Assembly: GCA_949542085.1 (NCBI GenBank)
Contig: CATGXW010000052.1
Span: 1 to 6,272, forward strand
Source: an uncultured Alphaproteobacteria bacterium
GTDB lineage: Bacteria > Pseudomonadota > Alphaproteobacteria > RF32 > CAG-239
Reading direction: 5' to 3'
Length of the DNA: 6,272 nucleotides
Of the stretch, positions 1 through 5,672 are shown in pieces; position 1 is the first letter of the stretch; every line of letters begins with the position of its first letter. The notes beneath the pieces are model-generated. The model ran no database searches. It was not told the DNA's origin and saw only the letters and a program-made list of their open reading frames with translations. The position numbers and the translations under genes were made by a program.

Positions 1-1420
1 CGTTAGCGGAATTATGCTTTTGATTATAAGACACCAAATCACGCAGATTAAAACCATCATGCGCCGTCACAAAATTAATACTGGTCCAGATATCGCGATT
101 GTTATGATTAAACACATCGCTGGAACCGGTTAACCTGCTGGCCATTTCCGGCGTTTGAAACTCATCGCCTTTCCAAAAACGGCGAACGGTGTCACGGTAT
201 TTGTCATTCCATTCACCCCAGCCCGGCAAAAAGCCGCCTACCTGATATCCGCCATAGCCGATATCCCATGGTTCGGCAATCATCTTAACCTTTTTCAGAA
301 CAGGATCCTGCGCCACCGCATATAAGAAGCCGCTATCTTGTTTGTAGGTCATTTTTTGACGCGCTAACGTCGGCGCCAAGTCAAAACGGAAACCGTCAAC
401 ATGCATTTCCTGCACCCAATAACGCAGGGAATCCATGACCAATCGCAAAACATAGGGATTTTGCACATTAAAAGACGCACCACAACCGGTCGAATCATAG
501 TAATAGCGAGGATTTTCCGGATTAAGCGTGTAGTAGGAAGAGTTGTCAATGCCGCGATAGCACAATGTCGGCCCCAGCTGGTTCCCCTCACCGGTATGGT
601 TGTAAACCACATCCAAAATGACCTCCAAACCATGACGGTGCATCGTCTTGACCATATCTTTAATTTCTGACAACTCATTGCCTGACAAATACGACTGTTC
701 CGGCGCAAAAAAGCTAAAGCTTTCGTACCCCCAATAATTGTCCGTAATGTAGCCTTTTTTATGACGGTTGCCAAAGAAAGCGTGTATCGGCAAAAACTCA
801 ACGGCGGTCACTCCCAACCATTGCAAATAGCTCATGACGGACAAATGCGCAAAGCCGGCAAACGTTCCGCGTTTGGAATCCGGAATTTGCGGATGCAACA
901 TCGTGTAACCACGCATCTGGGTTTCATAGATAACCGTTTTTTCATAAGGATAATTTGGAGGCGTGTCTCCCTCCCAATCATAATCATTGTCAACAACGAC
1001 AGACTTGGGAACATAGGAGGCGGAATCCAATGTGCTGAATGACAAATCCTTTTCCGGACTATCAATGTCATAACCGAAAATAGCTTTGTTCCAAATCAGC
1101 TTGCCGACCAGTTTTTTACCATACGGATCTATCAGCAATTTATTGGGGTTAAAACGGAAGCCTTTTTCCGGTTCATAAGGACCGTAAACACGATACCCGT
1201 AGACCTGCCCCGGTTTAACGCCCTCAAGATAAATATGCCAAATGTTATTGTCATTTTCAGTCACGGCATAGCGCTCAATTTCTTGAGCGCCATACTTGTC
1301 AAACAGACAAAGTTCAACTTTTTCCGCATGTGCCGAAAACAGCGCAAAATTCACGCCTTTTCCATCATAACTAGAGCCTAAGACTGTGTCTGTTCCGCTT
1401 GATGGTTTAAAATTCGGCAT
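1..1420 (-). CDS. glgX: Glycogen debranching enzyme GlgX, partial (3' end outside window)
   Basis: Cytoplasmic GH13 enzyme that hydrolyses alpha-1,6 branch linkages in phosphorylase-trimmed glycogen. I translated this frame by hand: 473 residues are open from the ATG at 1420 to the window edge. The N-terminus is a CBM48-like beta domain (about residues 5-100, with GVNFALFSAHAEKVEL), followed by the GH13 barrel. Catalytic residues are visible: nucleophile D347 in FRFDLAPTLARQ, acid/base E383 in AEPWD, and D455 in FVTAHDGFNLRDLVSYN, a signature highly typical of GlgX. Their spacing (36 and 72) nearly matches E. coli GlgX. Compared with the roughly 660-residue family, the last 190 or so residues are missing only because of the window boundary. 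The gene lies 11 bp downstream of glgB with a GAGG ribosome binding site, so the two are almost certainly cotranscribed. An isoamylase or TreX-type enzyme is a less likely alternative. Confidence 0.96.
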   Translation of the reverse strand, partial: MPNFKPSSGTDTVLGSSYDGKGVNFALFSAHAEKVELCLFDKYGAQEIERYAVTENDNNIWHIYLEGVKPGQVYGYRVYGPYEPEKGFRFNPNKLLIDPYGKKLVGKLIWNKAIFGYDIDSPEKDLSFSTLDSASYVPKSVVVDNDYDWEGDTPPNYPYEKTVIYETQMRGYTMLHPQIPDSKRGTFAGFAHLSVMSYLQWLGVTAVEFLPIHAFFGNRHKKGYITDNYWGYESFSFFAPEQSYLSGNELSEIKDMVKTMHRHGLEVILDVVYNHTGEGNQLGPTLCYRGIDNSSYYTLNPENPRYYYDSTGCGASFNVQNPYVLRLVMDSLRYWVQEMHVDGFRFDLAPTLARQKMTYKQDSGFLYAVAQDPVLKKVKMIAEPWDIGYGGYQVGGFLPGWGEWNDKYRDTVRRFWKGDEFQTPEMASRLTGSSDVFNHNNRDIWTSINFVTAHDGFNLRDLVSYNQKHNSAN

Positions 1421-1426
1421 TCCGGA

Positions 1427-1430
1427 CCTC
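1427..1430 (-). promoter_or_regulatory. Ribosome binding site of glgX at the glgB stop
   Basis: On the minus strand GAGG sits 6 nt before the glgX ATG and immediately follows the glgB TAA (1432-1434). No room for a separate promoter or terminator exists between the genes. The arrangement suggests an operon with translational coupling; coupling is inferred from spacing only. Confidence 0.7.
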
Positions 1431-1431
1431 G

Positions 1432-3624
1432 TTATTTTACAGGTTTGAGTACAATTGTCGATAATGGCGGCAATGTCAAACGAACGGAATATGGCTTACA
1501 ATTCCAACCATATTCTTCCGCATATTTCGTGCCTTCGTTCTTAACGCCACTGCCCCAGTAGTTTACATCATCACTGTTAAAAATTTCTTGATAACCGCAA
1601 AGCTCATTAACACCTAAACGATAGTCATTACGGACAACCGGTGTAAAGTTTGTTATGGAAATCAGATAATCGCCGGGGGTGGCTCCTTTGCGCATATACG
1701 CAATGACACTGTCATCGGCATTGGAATGATCAATCCATTCAAAACCACGATAGTCAAAATCTTGTTCATAAAGCGGCGCATTACCCTTATACATAAGGTT
1801 CAAATCACGGACGCAATTCTGCATTCCCTTATACATCGGAAAATCGAGCAAGTGCCAACGCAGGCTTTCTTCAGAATTCCATTCCCAATCCTGACCAAAC
1901 TCACAGCCCATGAACAACAATTTTTTTCCGGGGTGCGTGTACATAAACCCATAGTAGGCACGAAGATTTGCAAATTTTTGCCATTCGTCACCCGGCATTT
2001 TGGATAACATAGAGCCTTTGCCATGAACGACTTCGTCATGCGAAATCGGCAAAATAAAGTTTTCATTAAAGGCATACAACAATCCGAAAGTCAGCATTCC
2101 GTGGTGATATTTGCGATGAATCGGCTCGTGCGCAATGTAACGCAACGTGTCGTTCATCCATCCCATATTCCATTTGTAACCGAAGCCCAAACCGCCCATT
2201 GATGTCGGACGGGAAACCATCGGCCACGCGGTTGATTCTTCGGCAACGGTGAATGCGCCTTTGACCTGAGAATACCCCAGCTCATTCATGCGACGCAAAA
2301 AGGCAATCGCCTCAATATTTTCATTACCGCCGTAAACGTTGGGAATCCACTCGCCGTTTTTGCGGGAATAATCCAGATACAACATGGACGCAACAGCGTC
2401 AACACGCAGACCATCGATGTGATATTCTTTCAACCAATAAACCGCGCTTGCGCACAAGAAATTTGACACTTCGGTACGGCCGTAGTTGTAAATTTTTGTT
2501 CCCCAATCAGTGTGCTCTCCTTTACGAGGATCCGCATGCTCGTAAAGATGCGTCCCGTCAAATTCATTCAAACCGTGACCGTCTTTCGGGAAGTGTGCCG
2601 GCACCCAATCCATGATAACGGCAATACCGGCCTGATGGAACTTGTCAATCAAATAACGCAAGTCATCCGGTGTGCCGAAACGGCTGGTCGGAGCGAACAT
2701 TCCGATAACCTGATACCCCCAAGAACAATCCAACGGATGTTCGGTCAACGGCAAAAATTCAACATGCGTAAAGCCCATGTTGGACACGTACGGAACCAAT
2801 GTATCTGCCAATTCGCGATACGTTAAATACTCGTTGCCGTCCTTCCGGCGCCAAGATCCCAGATGCACCTCATAAATCGACATCGGCTTATCAAAAGAAT
2901 TGTGTTCTTCGCGATAATTCATCCAATTGGAATCCGACCAATTGTAGTGATTGATATCATAAACAACAGATGCCGTATTCGGACGTTTTTCAGAATAAAA
3001 AGCAACAGGATCGGCCTTAACCAAGATGCAGTCGTCATGGCTTTTGATTTCGTATTTATAGAGCTCGCCCTCGCCAATATTCGGAATAAAAATATCCCAC
3101 ACGCCACAGCTCTGATGGCAACGCATGGCATTGACACGACCATCCCAATTGTTGAACGCGCCAACAACGCTGACACGTTTGGCATTAGGCGCCCACACGG
3201 CAAAACCCACACCTTTGACGCCATCCATTTCCATCGGATGAGCACCTAATTTTTTATACATTTCAAGGTGATTACCCTCAGCAAAAAGGTAAACATCCAT
3301 ATCGCCTAAAGTGGATGGAAAACGATACACATCTTCAGCCTCATAAACATTGCCGAGATCGTTTTCAATACGAAATTTGTAAGAGAAATTTTCAACAGCG
3401 CCGAGATTAATCTGATAGAATCCGCGCTCGTCTAATTGTGTCATAAAACCAAGGGATTTATTATTGTTGTCAATGACTTCCACAGATTTGGAATGCGGCT
3501 GATAAGTACGGATGAAAACTTCTTTACTTCCCTTATCTTTGTGTATTCCCAACACTGCAAAAACATTACCGTGATTACCGTTGATAACGGCTTCCATTTC
3601 TTCTTTCGATAATAAATTTTCCAT
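1432..3624 (-). CDS. glgB: 1,4-alpha-glucan (glycogen) branching enzyme GlgB
   Basis: Cytoplasmic GH13 branching enzyme that cuts an alpha-1,4 glucan chain and reattaches it by an alpha-1,6 bond during glycogen synthesis. I chose the ATG at 3624 (730 residues). It has a good AAGGAAA site 6 nt upstream, whereas the in-frame ATG at 3651 has none and adds nine residues of no family character. The length matches E. coli GlgB (728). Domains in order: N1 beta domain (about 10-105, with GNVFAVLGIH), CBM48 (about 137-225, with GFAVWAPNAKRVSVVGAFNNWDG-type core), GH13 barrel (about 250-610), C-terminal beta domain. Catalytic residues: D409 in GLRVDAV, E462 in VAEESTAWP, D530 in LPISHDEVVHGKG. Each is offset by four from E. 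coli D405/E458/D526, so the enzyme looks intact. It is the first gene of the visible glgB-glgX operon; glgA, glgC and glgP are not in the window. Confidence 0.97.
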   Translation of the reverse strand: MENLLSKEEMEAVINGNHGNVFAVLGIHKDKGSKEVFIRTYQPHSKSVEVIDNNNKSLGFMTQLDERGFYQINLGAVENFSYKFRIENDLGNVYEAEDVYRFPSTLGDMDVYLFAEGNHLEMYKKLGAHPMEMDGVKGVGFAVWAPNAKRVSVVGAFNNWDGRVNAMRCHQSCGVWDIFIPNIGEGELYKYEIKSHDDCILVKADPVAFYSEKRPNTASVVYDINHYNWSDSNWMNYREEHNSFDKPMSIYEVHLGSWRRKDGNEYLTYRELADTLVPYVSNMGFTHVEFLPLTEHPLDCSWGYQVIGMFAPTSRFGTPDDLRYLIDKFHQAGIAVIMDWVPAHFPKDGHGLNEFDGTHLYEHADPRKGEHTDWGTKIYNYGRTEVSNFLCASAVYWLKEYHIDGLRVDAVASMLYLDYSRKNGEWIPNVYGGNENIEAIAFLRRMNELGYSQVKGAFTVAEESTAWPMVSRPTSMGGLGFGYKWNMGWMNDTLRYIAHEPIHRKYHHGMLTFGLLYAFNENFILPISHDEVVHGKGSMLSKMPGDEWQKFANLRAYYGFMYTHPGKKLLFMGCEFGQDWEWNSEESLRWHLLDFPMYKGMQNCVRDLNLMYKGNAPLYEQDFDYRGFEWIDHSNADDSVIAYMRKGATPGDYLISITNFTPVVRNDYRLGVNELCGYQEIFNSDDVNYWGSGVKNEGTKYAEEYGWNCKPYSVRLTLPPLSTIVLKPVK

Positions 3625-3630
3625 ATAATA

Positions 3631-3637
3631 TTTCCTT
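3631..3637 (-). promoter_or_regulatory. Ribosome binding site deciding the glgB start
   Basis: The minus strand reads AAGGAAA, then six bases, then ATG (3624-3622). This supports the shorter 730-residue GlgB over the extended reading from 3651, which is preceded by AT-rich sequence without a purine-rich site. Confidence 0.7.
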
Positions 3638-3692
3638 GAAATTAACACCATAATTTAGACTTAAATATCTTTGGGCACAGCCTGTTTTAATA

Positions 3693-3721
3693 TCTATAAT
3701 TTCTTATAATTTTAAATGCAA
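3693..3721 (-). promoter_or_regulatory. Candidate glgBX promoter
   Basis: On the minus strand a TTGCAT box (3721-3716) is followed after 17 bp by TATAGA (3698-3693), giving a predicted transcript start near 3686 and a leader of about 60 nt before glgB. Both boxes match the sigma-70 consensus only partly and the surroundings are very AT-rich, so other placements are possible. I saw no clear operator palindrome or riboswitch in the leader. Confidence 0.3.
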
Positions 3722-3780
3722 GCTTTTTAAGTCTCGCAAAAAAAATATTTTATAAAATCTACAAATTCAGATGATTAGTA

Positions 3781-3808
3781 TTGACGTATTTATTTTTGAT
3801 TGTATATT
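3781..3808 (+). promoter_or_regulatory. Sigma-70-like promoter of the DUF2934 gene
   Basis: TTGACG (3781-3786), a 16-bp spacer, then TATATT (3803-3808): five of six consensus bases in each box. The predicted start near 3815 leaves a leader of about 36 nt with the ribosome binding site GGAG at 3838-3841. This placement also rules out the upstream TTG at 3800 as a start codon, because it would lie in the -10 region and not be transcribed. Confidence 0.6.
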
Positions 3809-3850
3809 AATAAATGTTTACCAATAAAATTTTATTTGGAGTTAGTAATT

Positions 3851-4084
3851 ATGATTAAAAATCTTGAAAATGCTATCAGAGAAGCAGCTTACTACAATTG
3901 GCAAAACGCCGGCTGTCCGCAAGGTCAAGATGAGTATTTTTGGGCTATGGCTGTTGAGCAGTTGAACAGCAAAAACTGCAAAAGCAATTCTTGCAAAACA
4001 TCTGCCGCAAAGAAGACTTCCACAGCTAAAAAAAGCTCAACCGCTTCTTGCAAAAAAGCAACTGCAAAGAAATCTTCCAAGTAA
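3851..4084 (+). CDS. Small DUF2934-like protein with lysine-rich histone-H1-like tail
   Basis: 77 residues from the ATG at 3851, chosen because GGAG lies 9 nt upstream and the promoter lies just before it; an open reading back to TTG 3800 is not credible. Residues 2-38 resemble the DUF2934 family: IREAAYYNW, then AGCPQGQDEYFW with a following AMAVEQL, matching the family pattern of an IRERAY helix, a small turn with a Gly/Pro/Gly pattern, and an aromatic-tryptophan helix. Residues 39-77 are low complexity: 12 lysines, many Ser/Thr/Ala, no acidic residue and three cysteines, with AKK-type units repeated as in bacterial histone-H1-like proteins. No signal peptide or membrane helix is seen. DUF2934 function is unknown; nucleic-acid binding through the basic tail is inference. 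The gene is monocistronic, ending in a strong terminator. Confidence 0.85.
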   Translation: MIKNLENAIREAAYYNWQNAGCPQGQDEYFWAMAVEQLNSKNCKSNSCKTSAAKKTSTAKKSSTASCKKATAKKSSK

Positions 4085-4106
4085 TTTTTCATGCAGAAAA
4101 AGAATT

Positions 4107-4136
4107 AAAAAAGCTCCTGAATTCAGGAGCTTTTTT
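4107..4136. terminator. Bidirectional intrinsic terminator between convergent genes
   Basis: A perfect 30-bp palindrome: six A, a GCTCCTGAATTCAGGAGC core, six T. As RNA it forms a 7-bp GC-rich stem with an AATT loop, flanked by A and U tracts, so it can terminate transcription in both directions. It begins 22 bp after the stop of the DUF2934 gene and overlaps the 3' end of the minus-strand methyltransferase, whose TGA stop (4125-4123) is in the stem. Confidence 0.9.
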
Positions 4137-5115
4137 CTATATAAAAAATCCACCCGAACACACCAGCATCACCCTCATCTCGCAACTTGCAATACTGCTG
4201 TTTTTTCAGGACAAAACCACATCTTTCAACCAATCTTTTTATGTAATTTTCCGCATGCAAAAAACGCCCCGAAAGATGCAGAAAATAATCATCATTGTTT
4301 AATGAATTTTGTGTTACGGAAAACATAAAAACACCATCTTTTTTCAGATGTTTTCCAACCTGAAAAAACACGTTTTCCAAAGCCCCGAAATAAGTCAAAA
4401 CATCAGCGGCTACAATCGCATCATACATCGAATCCGCCCCCCAAAAAAAGTGTTCTACATCCTCACAAAAAAGATTTTTATACACATTTTTTTCGGCGGC
4501 TTTTTTCAACATTTCCGCAGAAATATCAACCCCGTCCAAATTGATTTTTAACGGCAGGGAATCCAAAAATTTTCCGCAGAATCCGGTCCCGCACCCCAGA
4601 TCCAAGACATCAGCTTTCACAAGATTTTTTTCCTGACAAAAACACAAGCATTCTTCCGCAATCATCTTAGGAACAACATAGTTTAGAGAGTTCAAAGTCT
4701 CTTCAAAATCTTCGGCAAAGATATCAAATATTTTACGCACATACGAGCCATCCGACTTTACAAAACCACCGTTGGAATCCAACGCCGAAAACGCGTACTT
4801 TACAATCGGATTTTCACCATATTTCCGCCGCCATTCCGATGATATTTTTTGTATCGAATCCGCTCCGTTTTCCAATGCGGTTTCATATAGGGCATATGCC
4901 ATGTTTATCTGTTGAGAATCATCTCCGCCACTCAATTCCACCGCGCGCAAAGTTTCCTGCAGCGCCGTTTCATATTCTCCGTTTTTTTGCAGAGCCTGCC
5001 CCAGATAACTGCGCGCCCAAAAATCATCACCATTCAACAGGCATGCTTTTTTCAAACTATCAGCCGCCTCCGCATTTTTATCAAAGCCATTTGGCTTTGT
5101 CCCAGCAAAACCCAC
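4123..5115 (-). CDS. TPR/SAM-dependent methyltransferase, C-terminal part of a frameshifted gene
   Basis: This open frame holds the last part of the TPR array and a class I SAM methyltransferase domain, of the type described as a predicted methyltransferase with TPR repeats (COG4976). Within the 330-residue reading, residues about 14-68 are TPR. Residues 130-150 have the FDIFAEDFEETLNSLNYVVP segment typical of this group. Motif I is VLDLGCGTG (170-178), motif II GVDIS (195-199), and YDAIVAADVLTYFG (231-244) is the motif IV region. Substrate is unknown. The apparent start at 5115 is GTG without a ribosome binding site and falls in the middle of a TPR helix, so I do not think it is a true start. 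Joined to the upstream fragment through one restored base, the protein would be 429 residues. The stop codon lies inside the shared terminator. Confidence 0.85.
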   Translation of the reverse strand: MGFAGTKPNGFDKNAEAADSLKKACLLNGDDFWARSYLGQALQKNGEYETALQETLRAVELSGGDDSQQINMAYALYETALENGADSIQKISSEWRRKYGENPIVKYAFSALDSNGGFVKSDGSYVRKIFDIFAEDFEETLNSLNYVVPKMIAEECLCFCQEKNLVKADVLDLGCGTGFCGKFLDSLPLKINLDGVDISAEMLKKAAEKNVYKNLFCEDVEHFFWGADSMYDAIVAADVLTYFGALENVFFQVGKHLKKDGVFMFSVTQNSLNNDDYFLHLSGRFLHAENYIKRLVERCGFVLKKQQYCKLRDEGDAGVFGWIFYIEKSS

Positions 5116-5411
5116 GCGTCAAAAAAAGCATCGTCAAAAGCCACGGCTTTTTTTGCCCACACCATCGACTGACGATATTTTTTCAGCTGAAAAAAAGTAT
5201 TGGCAACATTGAAGATATCAGCCCGATCCTTCCTCACCGACAAAACTCGGCGATAAAAATTTAACGCCGCAAAAAAATCTCCACGGATAAACCGGATGTT
5301 TCCCAAAATCTGCAAGGCGTCATGATTGTCAGAATCAACAGCCAATTCCCCGCGTGCCAAAAGCTCTGCTTCCTCATAACGAGCCTGACGATACAGCTCA
5401 ACACTCCGCAT
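5052..5411 (-). CDS. TPR protein, N-terminal part of the frameshifted TPR-methyltransferase
   Basis: This is the true 5' end of the gene: ATG at 5411 with AAGGGA (5424-5419) 7 nt upstream. It encodes about three and a half TPR units: YRQARYEEAELLARGELA, ALQILGNIRFIRGDFFAALN, IFNVANTFFQLKKYRQSM, and AWVLLGQSQMA. After codon 112 or so the frame leaves the TPR pattern (MRRRLIV) and stops at 5052, giving 119 residues. The pattern resumes at once in the frame of the 4123-5115 reading. A single missing base therefore separates the two pieces. Alone this fragment would be a TPR stub without methyltransferase. The nearest plausible -10 is TACTAT (5452-5447), weak and without a good -35. The gene starts 50 bp beyond the tRNA-Leu terminator, so it probably has its own promoter. 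Confidence 0.85.
   Translation of the reverse strand: MRSVELYRQARYEEAELLARGELAVDSDNHDALQILGNIRFIRGDFFAALNFYRRVLSVRKDRADIFNVANTFFQLKKYRQSMVWAKKAVAFDDAFFDAWVLLGQSQMALIKMRRRLIV
5075..5099 (-). other. Frameshift junction with adjoining perfect inverted repeat
   Basis: On the minus strand CAAAGCC, loop AAAT, GGCTTTG (5099-5082) form a perfect 7-bp hairpin. Two bases later comes a run of five A (5079-5075). The TPR reading changes frame here: upstream codons ATG GCT TTG ATA AAA, downstream codons AAT GCG GAG GCG. One extra T in the TTT run or one extra A in the A run restores a single 429-residue frame. The site fits a one-base deletion, a sequencing error, or less likely a ribosomal -1 slip on AAA. 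Confidence 0.75.
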
Positions 5412-5460
5412 TTATCATTCCCTTGCAATTTGAAAAACATCTCAGCATAGTAGCGATAAT

Positions 5461-5492
5461 AAAAAAATCCTGAACTTTATGTTCAGGATTTT
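5461..5492 (-). terminator. Intrinsic terminator of tRNA-Leu
   Basis: The minus strand forms a perfect 10-12 bp stem (AATCCTGAAC with GTTCAGGATT, loop ATAAA) followed by seven T. It begins a few bases after the tRNA CCA end and separates the tRNA from the TPR-methyltransferase gene. Confidence 0.9.
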
Positions 5493-5496
5493 GACT

Positions 5497-5582
5497 TGGT
5501 AGGGGTAGTCAGACTCGAACTGACACGGCCTGAGGCCACAAGATTTTGAGTCTAGCGCGTCTACCAGTTCCGCCATACCCCC
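5497..5582 (-). tRNA. tRNA-Leu, anticodon CAA (reads UUG)
   Basis: An 86-nt class II tRNA with encoded CCA (5499-5497) and discriminator A73. The D arm is GCG/CGC with the loop GAACTGGTAGA. The anticodon loop is CTCAAAA, with CAA at 5548-5546. The long variable arm is a GGCC-TCA-GGCC hairpin, and the T arm is GTCAG-TTCGAGT-CTGAC. The long variable arm and A73 fit leucine. Two pairs are unusual: G1-U72 at the end of the acceptor stem, and U28-U42 in the anticodon stem (CTAGA opposite TCTTG). The other stems are fully paired, so the gene is probably functional. Confidence 0.95.
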
Positions 5583-5596
5583 ACAAGATGAATGCA

Positions 5597-5625
5597 TAAA
5601 TAATATATTTAATTGGACACGTCAA
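5597..5625 (-). promoter_or_regulatory. Candidate promoter of tRNA-Leu
   Basis: The minus strand has TTGACG (5625-5620), a 17-bp spacer and TATTTA (5602-5597), which would start transcription near 5590, about eight bases before the mature tRNA end. The -35 box is strong and the -10 box is weak; the fit to the tRNA start supports it. The -35 overlaps the proposed galE -35 on the other strand. Confidence 0.5.
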
Positions 5626-5640
5626 TACTTTTTTTATATT
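5613..5640 (+). promoter_or_regulatory. Candidate promoter of galE
   Basis: TTGGAC (5613-5618), a 16-bp spacer and TATATT (5635-5640). The -10 matches five of six consensus bases; the -35 is weaker. The predicted start near 5647 leaves a leader of about 26 nt to the galE ATG, with AAGGAG at 5661-5666. Confidence 0.45.
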
Positions 5641-5672
5641 ATTTTGAAAGTTTTTTACAAAAGGAGTTTTTC

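Noticed and set aside
364..1071. Several open frames of 79-145 residues on both strands inside glgX (364-801 minus, 401-670 plus, 761-1042 plus, 832-1071 minus).
   Set aside because: They overlap the fully conserved GlgX reading, have no recognisable motifs or ribosome binding sites, and have compositions typical of off-frame translation.
1726..3249. Open frames of 91-128 residues within glgB on both strands (1726-2007, 1800-2075, 2512-2826, 2863-3249, 2919-3245).
   Set aside because: They are shadows of the intact GlgB gene, with no family resemblance.
3652..3690. Small GGC-TGT-GCC hairpin in the glgB leader as a possible riboswitch or attenuator.
   Set aside because: Only a 3-bp stem with a 3-base loop, no U-tract or conserved aptamer features.
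4048..4551. Plus-strand open frames 4048-4302 and 4309-4551.
   Set aside because: They lie antisense to conserved methyltransferase sequence; the first overlaps the DUF2934 gene end and reads through the terminator. No ribosome binding site of note.
5070..5090. Programmed -1 frameshifting with tRNA-Leu(CAA) involvement, since a UUG codon lies at the slip site and the tRNA gene is the upstream neighbour.
   Set aside because: Proximity on the chromosome is no evidence of a functional link, the heptamer is not canonical, and UUG would not re-pair well after a -1 slip. A plain deletion explains the data.
4839..5264. Plus-strand open frames 4839-5264 and 4912-5172 opposite the frameshift region.
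   Set aside because: Antisense to the TPR array, rich in Phe/His/Pro/Ser as expected for the reverse strand of Lys/Glu/Ala-rich TPR codons, with no recognised domain.
5447..5475. TACTAT with a GTTCAG/TTCAGG box as promoter of the TPR-methyltransferase gene.
   Set aside because: The -35 would lie within the tRNA terminator stem and matches the consensus poorly; the -10 alone is too weak to list as a feature.
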